This document shows positions 40,204-52,444 of a DNA stretch of 64,000 bases, piece after piece. Positions within the stretch are counted from its first letter, which is position 1, and every line of letters begins with the position of its first letter. The notes beneath the pieces were generated by a model. That model was not told the DNA's origin. It saw nothing but the letters and a program-made list of their open reading frames with translations, and did no database searches. The stretch covers positions 89,209 through 153,208 of the forward strand of contig JASJOG010000473.1 in NCBI GenBank assembly GCA_030142905.1, read 5' to 3'. Origin of the DNA: Heliopora coerulea (lineage: Eukaryota; Cnidaria; Anthozoa; Scleralcyonacea; Helioporidae). The translations under genes were made by a program, and so were the position numbers.

Positions 40204-42218
40204 TCAACTGTTGCTTTGATCAGTGTTATATGTGCTCACTGCAGCTTTTGCCTTCTGCAGCAATTCCTTTGAGGGGACAAATGCATCACATGGTGTTTCT
40301 CCAACGAAATTTGCCTTACACATTAATAGTGACGGCAATGTCATTTTGTTTGAAAGACTTGCTCTGAATTTCGTCTTGTTTTTCGACTCTGTTGAAAATA
40401 CCCTTTCTTCTCCAGCATTGCTGTGAGGCAAGACCAAAATATGCTTTGCCACTTCAAAAGTCGAACCTTGCAACTCCATCTTCTTGCTCGAGGTCGTTGA
40501 GGCTACACCACATTTCATCAATTCAAGTTTGGGCTACTACACTGTCCTGCACAACCTGATGTGAGATAAATTGATCATACAGTTTGTCCATCTTCCCTTC
40601 CAGTTTGGCTCTCAGTGTTGGGAACTTGTCCACAAAGTACTGTATGCTTTTGAAACTTGCAGTCTTCCTGCTTCAGGTTTCAGCAACTTCTGCCTCCTCC
40701 AAAGGTAAGAAGTCGTTGCTTTTCATGGCCTGATGTGTGGTGTAACCAATCAGTATCTTGCTGTCATCTAAAAAACGTTTTGGGTCATTCATGATAACCT
40801 CAGTAACAGCAACATCCTTGAACACTTTCACCTGTACGAAGCTGGTAAGTTCCCTTCTCGCTGTGTGTATCCTTGGCTCTTTGCACTGTAGATAAGGGTT
40901 GTGCAGATTGGTAGAAAAGAAGATAAATTTCTGTAAGTGGATCCTCAAAGTACCATTGCAGTCACACTAGTCTCTGATCACATTTGACAGGCTTTTGGCT
41001 TACAAAATAGCTCTTCAAGCTACGGCATTGCTGCAACACTTCCCTGATGCACGTTTCCTTGCTCAGCTACTTGGTTGCACCATACTTCAGTATTTTTCTG
41101 TAATCCTGGTCACAGAAGTCACAGAAGTTCTTTAGAGTGGCTTGTAGTTTTGTGCTTTTCTGAAAGTAGTAGTAAATGTCAACAAGAAACTCTGACACAA
41201 AATCAGAATCATCTGCAAATGTCTTGGCAGCATAGCCAGCAATATTGTACATGATATGGCACGGGAAACCTGCAGTGTATATGTTGGCGTTCTGCTTTTC
41301 AAAATGGGTGTACGAGCCTTTGTGCTTTCACAGATGCATTGTCAAGACTTAAGCCGATATCATTCTCCCACAGAATATTGTACTGGCCAAAGGCAAGGCT
41401 GACCTGATCAAATATGCCCTGGGCTATGGAATCAGACACCAAGCACATGTGTCAAAATTTGGTTGCCACTCTGTGCCTGTTGATGTTGAAGATGCGGACA
41501 ACCACGGGGTAAAGGCTTTCAGTTCCAGTGTCAGATACTCCACAACTGGAGTAAGCATTTCCAGTGCCAGTGTGTAGTTTACTGTTGAAGCAGTCTTGGT
41601 AGCGGCACACCCATACTTTAGAGCAATCTTGCTGTCAGGAAACATTTTCCTGAATAAGGGGCCTGCATGAGCTGTGGCTTCAAATGGCAAATTGTACTCC
41701 AAAATGTAACAGGTGTACAAGATTTCAGCATTTGTGACTTTATGTCGATCACTATCTCCTGCAAAGAAGTTTGTCATAGGCTGGCACTTCTCGGTTACTT
41801 TCACATTCTTCTTGTGCTCTGATCCATTCAGGTGTCTCTCCACATCCCTCTTGCCTTGATGTTGCACTCCAAAACTGGTGTTACACACCTTGAAAATTTT
41901 AAAACACAACTTAATTTTTATGCGCCTGCTGCCAACAAATATAAAATACCCATTATGGCAAAATAGACTGCTTACCATAACTTTTAACTGCCTGTATACA
42001 AGGCCATTTAGTTGACCATTCCCGCTGAAAATTTGATGGAGGAGTGAAGCTGCTTTCATCTTTTTCTTCAGTGGAGTCACCGCAATTTTTGATTGGGACG
42101 TCAATGAGTTTGACGCTCGTTTAGCTCCGCTGTCCCCACTCGAGGTGGAAGACATTGTCCATGAATAAAGATTACTCTGAAATACAAGCTGATGCAAACT
42201 TAGATATATTGTGAACAC
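40204..42218 (-). pseudogene. hAT transposase, degraded
   Basis: The N-terminal part (41424-42218) carries a BED-like zinc-finger remnant (CFKIFKVCNTSFGVQHQGKR, VERHLNGSEHKKN) followed by YILEYNLPFEATAHAGPLFR and LKYGCAATKTAS. Middle pieces lie at 41067-41252 (VSEFLVDIYYYFQKSTKLQA) and 40673-40948. The C-terminal piece (40204-40521) has VAKHILVLPHSNAGEERVFS and KFRASLSNKMTLPSLLMCKA, the hAT dimerisation block. Frame changes and stops separate them. Terminal repeats were not identified. Confidence 0.78.
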
Positions 42219-42229
42219 TCTAGACGAAA

Positions 42230-43260
42230 TTTCTGCTCTCTCTCTACGCTATGCTGTTAGTGATTCCATAGCCCAGAGTAAAGAAAAGCAACATGAGGAT
42301 ATTTATATCATTGCCTAACTTACAGAAGTATTACTTTGCGAACTGCAAAACTTGCATTCTTCAAAGTCCCCATGAATCTACAAGGTCGCATGCGCATGAG
42401 TTTCTTGCAAGTGACTGGGGACGAGTCTGCATTAGACACACTAAATACGATCTCAAGCAGTCTTTATGCCCGATATTAATATGATTATATTTACAAAGAA
42501 ATGAATTGTAAACAGGTCTGGGATGTCTCAGAATGTATTTAACGGTGTTGCAAGATCCAATGGCAAATCTTAGCTCATATTTATGTGTTCCAAAACACAT
42601 TTAAAAATAATTTCACACCATTGAAGACGGAAATATAGAAAATCAATGCCAATGCAGGTTTTTATGCTAGCCTGGTGGGTTTTGATGACCAGATGCAGGT
42701 CACTTGGGACCTATGTATTATGCAAGTCATTTGATATAGGCACAGGGGGCTTCTTTTTATTCTTTCTAGATTACTTTGTTAAGTTACATTCATCCATTAT
42801 CATTACATCCAAGTATGTAAGAACATTCTCCTTCTGCAGCATCAGAGAGAATCTTGTCTCTACTTGAGAATTCTTTTACTTATTGGCAAAAAAGGGCTTT
42901 TGAAGACTACAATGAGGGTTCCATTATGCTACAATATAACGAGAAATGAGTTGCTTGTGTCTCATAACTCTCATTGTTTTAACACTGACTGCCTTCACAT
43001 GCAAGACAGATGTAAAATATTAAGCTCAGATTTTGACAAGATAACTGTTGCAAACAAAGCCTGTACGCTTTGAATCAATGTTACATGTTTTGTGTTATGC
43101 TTATTGACTGTTGGCACCAAGCCCAAATGTAATTTTCAGGTTTCCATTAAAATACATTCTAGTTACAGAAAACTTGTGTCTATTATTGTGTATGTATTGA
43201 TGGAACTTTCGAGCATTTTAGCAAGGCCATAAGAGTATAATAGTAAAAATTGTGAGCATT
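42230..43260. other. intergenic, no supported gene
   Basis: About 1 kb with short open frames on both strands and no recognised motif, repeat end or RNA gene. Confidence 0.45.
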
Positions 43261-43265
43261 AAGCA

Positions 43266-43973
43266 TTACCATAATAGCAAAAAATAAAAGAATAATGTGC
43301 CAAAGCCTACTGCCAAGATATATGAGAGATTATTGACTCTTTCTAAAAGATCACTGTTTTCTTGTTTCAAAGCTTCATTTTCTTGATGAAACCTGGAAAG
43401 TCCAGTCATTGATTCATCAGATGTATACATAGCATCAAGTTTAGCTTCAAGGTTGGTCGTCCTCGCATTAGCTTTGTGATTATTGTCCCTAACTTCATTG
43501 GTGAGATTATCTATAAGCATTCTCAGTTGACTTAACAAATGTTATGGGGACTCTTGGGCATAGGTTTCTTTCTTGTTTTTGGCAGATTTTGCAACTTCAA
43601 TCACGGATTTTTCACTCATCTTTACTGATGCAATTTCAGTCACAGATTCATCAACATGTGAGCCAGTCATTGCATCAGAAACAGGAAATGATTCAAGACA
43701 GCTAGAATTGGTGCATCCATCAGTTTGCATAAACAACTGATCAACCAGTGGATCAGAGTCAGCACAAAAACCAAGTTCAACTGTTGGTTGAAATGGAATT
43801 GACTTTCTGAAGAAATTAATAAGTGATTCTTTCAGGCAACTGCCTTCCTTTCCTTGAAACAGCCAAGTTTTTTGCTTTCCAAAATACCAGGTCACGCTGA
43901 GGTCAGGACTAACACATGAAAACTTTCTAACATTTCCTCCCGGCGATGACCATTTCCCACATGGACCAACCAT
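43266..43973 (-). pseudogene. unknown repeat-associated ORF, one stop
   Basis: A single frame with one TAA (43542-43544) gives about 235 codons. The N-terminal part has CGKWSSPGGNVRKFSCVSPD LSVTWYFGKQKTWLFQGKEG. The middle is acidic (DAMTGSHVDESVTEIASVKM). After the stop there is a coiled coil (FHQENEALKQENSDLLERVN) and a C-terminal hydrophobic segment (ILAVGFGTLFFYFLLLW). I have a vague memory of similar 'WYxGKQKTLxFQG' proteins repeated in cnidarian genomes, possibly retroelement ORF1s. I cannot name the family. Confidence 0.4.
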
Positions 43974-44196
43974 GTTTTCAATAAACTTCTGAAGAGAATG
44001 AAGGGTACTAGTCCATTTAATTCATTTACCATCATAAACCAGCTTCGAACTATCTAATACAATATCGAATGGCTTCCAAATTCCACTTTCCTGAGGTGTT
44101 ATTAGAAAATTCTTTAGAATCCATTAGCAGATTAACGTTCACTCAGGTTCCTCCAGGGAGCAGGCTGCACAATGCAAAGATGTATAGTTAATTGTT

Positions 44197-45490
44197 TTAG
44201 GAGAAAGAGTTCCAGATTATGGGACCTCCATACTCAAGAGTTTTTTTCATGGCATTTGTGTTTGTATATCTCAGATCATAACAGTACCAATTTAACACAT
44301 GAAATAAGCGGCTTAATTGGCAGTTTCCACTAATGCATTTATAAATAAATGACAACAACTGTCCATCCCAATTTCTTTCAAGTGTTAGTTGCTGATAAGT
44401 AGTAACTGTCCAGTGATTACACAAGCTGCTTTACTCTGAAGTTTTTGCAACCCTGTTTTTAGCTTGTTAGCACAGTCATCCCATACAAGGGAGCAATAAA
44501 GTCTTATAGATCCTTTCCAAACATTCTTTACTAATTGCATCCTTTACTTTCCGTAAAACACCAATTCCTTTGCAGACTTTTCTGCAAACATGTTCAACAT
44601 ATGTTTTCTACAATATATTCTCATCGACGAATACACCTAGTGTTTTGTTGCCTACAAGATTGTTAATAGAAACATGAGAGTCAGCTTCAACACATGATAT
44701 TCTTTGCTTAGATCCAATAATCATATATTTGGTTTTGCTAGCAGCCAGGAATGCACATTATTCAGTTCTCTAATTAATATCTCTTCAATATCTTCAGAGG
44801 ATGTGCTGGTTAAAGTAAAGTTAGGGTAATCAGCAAATAAACTAGAGGTGGAATTGCTTAGCCAGTTGGGTAAATCATTTATAAAAATTAAACAGGACAG
44901 GGTTTTGCCCACCTTACAAACTTGACCACAATTACTCAAATAGCAGATGAACCATTGGAATATGATACCTCTAACTCCATATAACTCTATTTTTTTATTA
45001 GTGTATTGTGGTCTACAGTGTCAAATGCTTTTTTTTTAATCAAGAAATGTAACACCATTTATAAGACCATGTTCAATATTAACCAACCAATGTTTGCTTG
45101 TATTCAGTGGAGTGGCCTTTATGAAATTCAGACTGGCAATGTGTAAGAACATTATTTTTGGTTAGATATGCGTCGAGTTGCTCATACACCAGCTTCTCGA
45201 ATAATTTGGAAATGATTGACAAAACAGGTGTCGCTTGATAGTTGCTACAATCTTTATCTCCAGATTTAAAGATTGGGGAGATTCAGGCCTGTTTCCAATA
45301 GAGAGAAAGATTAAAAATATTGGTCTAGTAAGGAACTATAAGGAGCAAAGAATCTTTCAACAGTCTAGCTGGTATTTTATGGAGATCAGCAGCCTTACTT
45401 GGTTTAATTTCTTTAATAATTTTTGAGACAAGATTTGTGGAGACAGTTGAGAATTTAAACTCGTTCTGGACTGGTACCATATAATTAGAA
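44197..45490 (-). pseudogene. LINE reverse transcriptase, decayed
   Basis: Leftward conceptual frames show IVSKIIKEIKPSKAADLHKI (start of RT), SKLFEKLVYEQLDAYLTKNN and SLFADYPNFTLTSTSSEDIE (where F-A-D-D has become FADY). They continue with TKYMIIGSKQ, LGVFVDENI and a C-terminal HVLNWYCYDLRYTNTNAMKK. The order is that of CR1/L2-type LINEs. Many stops and frame changes show inactivity. The second Gypsy begins just upstream at 45509. Confidence 0.8.
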
Positions 45491-45508
45491 GAAAGATTCT
45501 CACCTAAG

Positions 45509-45646
45509 TGTTATGTATAGACTACCTGTGGCAATGTCTGTAATATATAGGGGCCAGCAGCTGGTCAAGAGAGGAAAGAGAGACTTAGCAATGAGACAGG
45601 AGTTAATAAAGGACCTTCTTATTACTTACAAAGTCTTGATGTAACA
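45509..45646 (+). repeat. Gypsy 5' LTR (138 bp)
   Basis: Begins TGTTATG and ends GTAACA, a TG…CA unit. It is followed immediately by TGGTGTCAGGAGTGGGG, a PBS-like sequence. No second copy is visible, so the right border is inferred from the PBS. Confidence 0.6.
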
Positions 45647-45801
45647 TGGTGTCAGGAGTGGGGTACTTTTAGCTGAAGCCGTGTGGATTCTTGTTGAGAA
45701 GTTTTATCGCAACATGAACGTTAAAAGTATTGATATTTTTAAGTTCTGTCGTAACGAAGGACCCACCATATTTTGGTGAATGACTGACCTGAAAGAGCAA
45801 C

Positions 45802-46550
45802 ATGGCAACTTACCAGATTACTGCACTGGAGCAAATGAATTGCATTGGTGATGTTTCCAATAATTGGAAGAATTTCAGAGAAGGATACGAAGATTATTTA
45901 GTTGCAACAGGCCTCAATCAGAAAGATAAAAAAGTTCAGGTCATTACTTTGAAAAGCCTAATGGGAAATGAACGTAAGAAAATTTTGAAGCGACTTCTGT
46001 TGAAAGAGGGTGAAGTGAAAGAACCAGTGATAATTTTGCAGAAGTTGGAAGATCATTTTGTCCCAGAGAGAAATGCTTTCCATAATACAGAGCAGCAGGT
46101 ACGTGAAAGTATTGACCAGTTTGTGATCAAGCTCAGACAACTAGCCGAGCCATGCCATTTTGGAGCTCTAGAAGATGAGATGGTGAGAGATCAGTTGGTC
46201 CTTGGCTGTAAGGACAGTGCTGCTAGAACTAGGCTTTTTAGAAAAAAGGATTGTACCCTTAAGAAGGCCATAGAGTCCCTTCACATAAGTGAGGCAACTA
46301 GTGAGCAGCTGACGAAAATAGAGCGGGAAGACAAAAAAAAAAACAAAAAGACTTAAAATCAGCAAGTCAACAAAAAAAGGGCACCATGGGTCATTTTAAG
46401 GAGGTTAGCTGCATGTTTTGTGGTGGATGCCATTAAAGAGATAAATTAAAGTGTCCGCCCTTTGGCAAAACATGTCATCAATGTGGTAAAAGCAAACCAT
46501 TTTTGATCAGTTTGCCTGCAGAAGCAAGGAGTCCACCTGTTAGACAAAGA
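45802..46550 (+). pseudogene. Gypsy gag
   Basis: A 184-codon open frame with ATG: NWKNFREGYEDYLVATGLNQ (the W-x-x-F-x-x-x-x-x-x-Y-L gag opening), LLLKEGEVKEPVIILQKLED, CHFGALEDEMVRDQLVLGCK and SAARTRLFRKKDCTLKKAIE. A lysine-rich end and stop at 46356 follow. Beyond it two zinc-knuckle remnants, one reading CPPFGKTCHQCGK, appear in broken frames. Confidence 0.8.
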
Positions 46551-46569
46551 GTCATCAGATGAGGAATAT

Positions 46570-47488
46570 ATGTTCCACGTGGAAATGGTTGGTGTTGTTA
46601 GCCATCAAGAGAGGAAACATTACTTTGTGTATTTACGTTTTAAGAATGGAGATGGTGGGGGGAGTTGTGTCCAGTGCCAGCTTGATACTGGTGCAACATG
46701 CAATGTGATGTCCTTTGACACTTTTTGTGACATCAAGCAGAATGGAAATCCAGCGATACAGACAACCAGTACAAAGCTTCAACTTTATGATGGAAGTGTT
46801 GTACCCATGGCTGGAGAAGATAACCTTAATCGTAACTATAATGGAGTGAATCACAAGTTAAACTTTAAGATTGTAGAAGGCTTTCAGAAACCATTGCTGT
46901 CTGGTGAGACGTGTACCAGTATGGGACTCATCACAGTGCATGTCATCAACAGTATATGCACATCTAAGAAAACTGATGTGAAAAATATCTTTGTCAAACA
47001 TTGAGATGTATTTGAAGGGCTTGGCTGTCTCCCTGGTGAATATGACCTAGAGATTAATCCGGATGTGGAGCCAGTGAAGCATACTCCCAGGAAAATAAGA
47101 ATACCACTGAAGGCTGAATTAAAAGCACATATTGAAGGGTTAGAAAAGATGGGAGTCCTTAAGAAAGTTACAGAGCCGACCAAGTGGATTAGTAGTCAAG
47201 TTGTTGTGCGAAAGGAATCTAAGTTACGATTGTGTATTGATCCAAAGGACTTAATAAAGCATCAAAACACTCCCATTACCCCATGCCAACAATTGAAGAA
47301 ATCCTTCTGGAACTTGCCAAGGCCAAAGTTTTTAGTGTAGCGGATGCAAAAAACGGCTTCTGGCAAGTTAAGTTGGGTGAGCCAAGTAGCTATCTTACAA
47401 CTTTCTGGATGCCATAACCCAGTGGAGTTCCAAAGGTGACAACATGAAGTGCTCAAAGGCCTGCGAGGAGTCCATGTAATTGCTGATG
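46570..47488 (+). pseudogene. Gypsy protease and 5' half of reverse transcriptase
   Basis: The 46570-47004 frame contains VQCQLDTGATCNVMSFDTFC, the aspartic protease DTGA site. After TGA it continues with DVEPVKHTPRKIRIPLKAEL, MGVLKKVTEPTKWISSQVVV and RLCIDPKDLIKHQNTPITP, the N-terminal RT region. Decayed text follows up to VIADDILII at 47480-47500, where the Penelope pair is inserted. Confidence 0.85.
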
Positions 47489-47503
47489 ACATACTTATTA
47501 TAG
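47489..47503 (+). repeat. 15-bp target duplication, left copy
   Basis: ACATACTTATTATAG here and at 50361-50375 flank the inserted Penelope pair. The duplicated bases encode part of the Gypsy RT catalytic box (ADDILII). Confidence 0.85.
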
Positions 47504-48757
47504 TAAAGTAAATGGTTTGAACCTGGGAGAATCGTGACATGTTTGAGGAAGTTGATCGTCCAGGTTAGTGTAGTCTTGAGAAAGACTGTTGGTTGAAGTG
47601 ACTGACGTTTCGACAGCCTTAGCGGCGGTCATCTTCAGAGTCAAAAGGAGAGTAAAGGTCAGGTTCGCCTGTATTTGTATCTGGCTCGTCCGTGATAAGT
47701 GGGCGGTCGTATTAGTCATGGAGGTGTGATATTTGGCGAGAAGCAATGGGTGTGGTTGTGTAGGCGTTAATTATCAGTTTGTCGAAGTGTAAGTCTATTG
47801 GCTGCTCGCACGTTTGACTTTGTGAATTAGTCGTTTGTAAGGTCCCGGTAATTGTTGTGATCGGTTTAATGGATTTTGTTCTAAGTTCGTATACCAGCTT
47901 TCTAGTGTGAGTCGCTGTTTGTAGTTGGTGCTGTACGTAATGCATTTTGCCGAATCCCAGTCAATGTTGTGTTTGGTTTGTCGGTGGTGTTCGGCAATGT
48001 GGTTGGTTTTGTCTCCGTTTTTTGTCGCTCGTTTGTGTTCTGTTAGTCGTATATTTAAGTTTCTGCTAGTCTCACCTATATAAGTGGCTTGGCAGTCGGA
48101 GCAATTAATTTTGTAAATTGCACCTTGTCTTTCGTGCGGTTGTTCTCTGTCCTTAACGTTAGTCAGTACATGTCGTAAAGTTGTGATGGGTTTGTGCGCT
48201 ACTCGTATATTGTATGGTCGTAAGATACGCGAGATAATCTCAGACGTACCTTTTATGTAGGGTATCGTTGCTGTAGTTGTTGTCGGACTGTTGTTTTTGT
48301 CGCGTTCATTGTCTTTGTAAGTGTTAAGTTTGATGAAGTCAGAGTTATAGTTGTTTTTGTGGAAAACGCATTGTAGGTAGTCATTTTCTTGGCGTAGAGC
48401 GTCGGGTGAGTTACAAATGAGTTGTGCGCGTCTCGTCAATGTTTTGATGGTGGTAGCTTTGTGTGAGGTTGGATTGTACGACGATTGGTCAAGTAGTCTG
48501 TCAGTATGCGTTGGTTTCCTGTAGACAGTGGTCTGTAGTTTGTTATTGTCACGACTTACCAAACAGTCAAGGAACGGAATAGCTCCGTCTTCTTCAATCT
48601 CTTTGGTAAATTGTATGTGACTGTTATGTTCGTTAATGTGTTTGTGAAACTCGTCAATCTCGTCTTCGGGTAGTGCAGTAATCGTGTCGTCAACGTAACG
48701 AAACCAAAAAGGTAACGTGTGTTTGTAAGTTGCAAGAGCTCGTTCCTCTATAGTTTC
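47504..48757 (-). mobile_element. Penelope-like element, inverted left copy
   Basis: Minus-strand copy of the same element found at 48775-50360. The leftward frame 47795-48562 encodes the end of the RT palm and the GIY-YIG endonuclease (GAIYKINCSDCQATYIGETS RNLNIRLTEHKRAT) without a stop. The 3' end reaches 47504 through an extra tail (…CCCAGGTTCAAACCATTTAC) that the other copy lacks. It is truncated at the central junction inside the RT, so it has no catalytic YVDD. Confidence 0.9.
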
Positions 48758-48774
48758 GTTCTGTGGGTCGCCTA

Positions 48775-50360
48775 CTTACGAACTTTCCAAATACTTAACA
48801 ACCATACTGCAACCACTAACCAACAAGTCACAACATAGACTACGATCGACTGAAAACTTCATCAACAATCTCAAAACAGTACAAATACCACACAACCACA
48901 AGCTAGTGTCTTTTGACGTGAAATCACTGTTTACCAGTATTCCGCTTCAACTGGCGCTAGAATGCACCAAAACTGCCATCAACGAATTTACTGACGCACT
49001 TCCTTTACCTACAGGGGACATCGTGGAACTACTGGAACTTTGTCTCACATCAACTTACTTTCAATACAACAGTAAACACTACAAACAGTTACATGGCACG
49101 GCAATGGGCTCACCCGTTTCTGTTGTGGTTGCTGAAATTGTAATGCAATCCATAGAGGAACGAGCTCTTGCAACTTACAAACACACGTTACCTTTTTGGT
49201 TTCGTTACGTTGACGACACGATTACTGCACTACCCGAAGACGAGATTGACGAGTTTCACAAACACATTAACGAACATAACAGTCACATACAATTTACCAA
49301 AGAGATTGAAGAAGACGGAGCTATTCCGTTCCTTGACTGTTTGGTAAGTCGTGACAATAACAAACTACAGACCACTGTCTACAGGAAACCAACGCATACT
49401 GACAGACTACTTGACCAATCGTCGTACAATCCAACCTCACACAAAGCTACCACCATCAAAACATTGACGAGACGCACACAACTCATTTGTAACTCACCCG
49501 ACACTCTACACCAAGAAAATGACTACCTACAATGCGTTTTCCACAAAAACAACTATAACTCTGACTTCATCAAACTTAACACTTACAAAGACAATGAACG
49601 CGACAAAAACAACAGTCCGACAACAACTACAGCAACGATACCCTACATAAAAGGTACGTCTGAGATTATCTCGCGTATCTTATGACCATACAACATACGA
49701 GTAGCGCACAAACCCATCACAACTTTACGACATGTACTGACTAACGTTAAGGACAGAGAACAACCGCACGAAAGACAAGGTGCAATTTACAAAATTAATT
49801 GCTCCGACTGCCAAGCCACTTATATAGGTGAGACTAGCAGAAACTTAAATATACGACTAACAGAACACAAACGAGCGACAAAAAACGGAGACAAAACCAA
49901 CCACATTGCCGAACACCACCGACAAACCAAACACAACATTGACTGGGATTCGGCAAAATGCATTACGTACAGCACCAACTACAAACAGCGACTCACACTA
50001 GAAAGCTGGTATACGAACTTAGAACAAAATCCATTAAACCGATCACAACAATTACCGGGACCTTACAAACGACTAATTCACAAAGTCAAACGTGCGAGCA
50101 GCCAATAGACTTACACTTCGACAAACTGATAATTAACGCCTACACAACCACACCCATTGCTTCTCGCCAAATATCACACCTCCATGACTAATACGACCGC
50201 CCACTTATCACGGACGAGCCAGATACAAATACAGGCGAACCTGACCTTTACTCTCCTTTTGACTCTGAAGATGACCGCCGCTAAGGCTGTCGAAACGTCA
50301 GTCACTTCAACCAACAGTCTTTCTCAAGACTACACTAACCTGGACGATCAACTTCCTCAA
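48775..50360 (+). mobile_element. Penelope-like element, right copy (RT + GIY-YIG), 5'-truncated
   Basis: Plus-strand frame 48906-49685: SFDVKSLFTSIPLQLALECT (motif A), LHGTAMGSPVSVVVAEIVMQ (motif B), FWFRYVDDTITAL (YVDD) and AIPFLDCLVSRDNNKLQTTV. Then a single TGA (49683-49685) stands where the left copy has CGA. GIY-YIG follows: IYKINCSDCQATYIGETSRN. About 530 codons overall, 5' end missing. This is a Penelope-like element encoding both reverse transcriptase and the endonuclease used for target priming. One nonsense codon and 5' truncation make it inactive. Confidence 0.92.
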
Positions 50361-50389
50361 ACATACTTATTATAGGACAAAGAGAAACA

Positions 50390-51225
50390 GAAGAGGAACC
50401 ACTACAAGAACATGGGAGAAAGCAACACAGGTTAAGCTAAAGCTTAACTCAAAGAAGTTATAGCTCAGGTTGTCTGACGTTACCTATATAGGTCATCTAC
50501 TCACCTCTACTGGCGTCAAGCCCGATTCTGAGAAGATACGCACAGTCCAAGACACGCCTCGCCCTGATGGACATAGTAAAGCTGAGAAAATAAAGGCTGT
50601 GCAACGCTTCCTTGGATTTGTTAACTATCTAGCCAAGTTTGTTCTGTGCCTTGCAGACGAAAGTGAGTCACTAAGGCGATTAACAGACAAAGATGCCGAA
50701 TGGGTATGGGAAAAGCCCCACCAAGACACCTTTGATCGTATCAAGACCACAAGAGAGTGACCACAACCCCCTTGAGACCATTTTTCTTAAACCTTTAACA
50801 GCAGCACCAAAGTGTTTACAAGGTATGCCTCTTTATCTTCAGAAGCTCGATCTGGCTGTTTGCTATAAGAAGGGGACTGAAATGTTCCTGGTGGACACAC
50901 TTTCAAGAGCACCATTGCCTGAAGTTTTTTCAGCTAGGAACCGTTTGCGATCAGAGAAAGATGTCTCTTGAATAGATTTGGAACAAGTGGATGCAGCTGA
51001 ATTTCTTAGAGTATCAGATGAGGGTCTTCGGAGCATTCAGCGGGAAACAGAAGCAGACAAAACATTACAAAGACTTAAGGAGATGGTGTACAAGGGTGAA
51101 CGAATTATTATCCCTGCTGCCCTGCAAAAGGAAGTGACGTCTCACATTCATGCAAGTAATCAAAGGGAACAAGCATCACGTTCTGGTAACCACCTACCTG
51201 AGCTACTCAATCACAGGTATGTCTG
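50390..51225 (+). pseudogene. Gypsy RT thumb, RNase H and integrase start (right of insertion)
   Basis: VTYIGHLLTSTGVKPDSEKI and AVQRFLGFVNYLAKFVLCLA are the standard Gypsy RT-thumb blocks. AEWVWEKPHQDTFDRIK is the connection. After decay, LYLQKLDLAVCYKKGTEMFL VDTLSRAPL marks the end of RNase H. ERIIIPAALQKEVTSHIHAS begins the integrase zinc region and breaks off. Confidence 0.85.
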
Positions 51226-51229
51226 AATC

Positions 51230-51945
51230 GAGTAGCTTTCAAAAGTAGCTTCCCAACTTCATTCTTCCCTAAGGGAGACTTCTTGTACAAAATATTACCG
51301 CCTGGATTTTGCTGGTGTTTATTGGTAAAGTAGAATGAAGATTCTGGTTCATTTATCTCGGTACAACGATTATTTTTGGACAGTGTTCATGGTCAATTGT
51401 TTGAGAAGTGGGATGGAACACTTGTTGTCCAGGCCATGACAGTCTTCGGATGCTTTCTCCGCTTTCCACACAAAGATTTCATTGCCTCATTCAGGATTTT
51501 TTTCGCTATAATATGTCACCCCATTGAAGATGCTAGGATGTATTTTTGGCTTGAAACAAAAATGCAAGATAAACAGGCACCAGGTAACTTTCAGAACAAA
51601 TATTAATGCCCAGCAAAGTACATGCAAAAAGGCCATAATTTGTAAAAGAAATAAGTTTATTAACAGCACTAATGTTTTGTTGCATCTCACAACATCATCA
51701 GAGTATGAATAAATTAAATGGGTATTGTATTTACAAGGTCAGAGATATAAAGTAAGTATTATATTACAAGATGTATGGGAAATGGAAATGGATAGAGCGG
51801 TTAAAAGAGAGAGAGAGGAACAGAGCTTAAATTGGCATTCAAGGAAGGTTTAAGTTTAGAAATAATAAGACTTTCTCTTACCAAAAGTTCAGAGGCAGAA
51901 GAACAGGAGGACAGGATTTTAATGTCGTTGAGTGATGCAGTGTGG
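51230..51945. other. intergenic, no supported gene
   Basis: No recognised coding motif. Short frames on both strands overlap and neither looks protein-like beyond chance. Confidence 0.4.
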
Positions 51946-51951
51946 CCAGTC

Positions 51952-52440
51952 TCAGTGAGATGGGTTAAGAAGCTTTTTACCTGTCAAGGCAGAGACTCCT
52001 AGATGATCAGAGGCTCGTGTATGTAAGTGGCAGGCCGCTTGGCCCACATACAATGTGGAGCAGCATTGACACGTGTAAGAATAAATGACACGAGACCTCA
52101 GAACTTTAGGAGTCCTGTCCTTGAAGTTGAAAAGATGAGCAAGTTGCTTGCCTGGTTGAAAAACAAAACGAATTCTAATGTAAGGGTAAGCTGAGGAGCA
52201 CAGTTTTAAAATGTGAGTGCAGATTTGAAGAGAGTGACAACCAGTGAAGGGAAGAGAAAAGTATAAGACCTTTTTGGGGACTGTGTGAAGGACTTGCTGC
52301 AAAGCTACTTGTTTTTGGTCACCAAATTATCCTTCAGCAAAACATTTGTCCGCTTCAGTCTTTCTCAATTCAAGAATGATTTGTGCAAGATGACCTTTAC
52401 CATATTCAATCTGTAATGCTTTCATCAGGATTTTAAAACC
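51952..52440 (-). pseudogene. Penelope-like GIY-YIG endonuclease fragment
   Basis: The leftward frame encodes FVFQPGKQLAHLFNFKDRTP KVLRSRVIYSYTCQCCSTLY VGQAACHLHTRASDHLGVS. The Y-x3-C-x2-C-x3-Y-V-G-Q pattern is the Penelope-type GIY-YIG core (usual form Y-x-C-x2-C…YIGxTxR-x4-R-x2-H). It is a different family from the 47504-50360 elements. Only the 3' part remains. Confidence 0.8.
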
Positions 52441-52444
52441 TCTC

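Larger units (their letters stand above)
45509..51200 (+). mobile_element. second Gypsy-type LTR element, 3'-truncated, split by Penelope pair
   Basis: The left LTR (TGTTATGTATAG…TGATGTAACA, 45509-45646) is followed by a primer-binding-like TGGTGTCAGGAGTGGGG. Gag, protease and reverse transcriptase follow on the plus strand, interrupted at 47489-50375 by an inverted pair of Penelope-like elements. The RT thumb, RNase H and beginning of integrase continue to about 51200. A right LTR was not found. Coding regions contain stops. Confidence 0.85.

Noticed and set aside
47795..48562. Penelope left copy as an independent intact gene
   Set aside because: It lacks the RT catalytic half. The open frame is only the 3' part of a truncated inverted copy.
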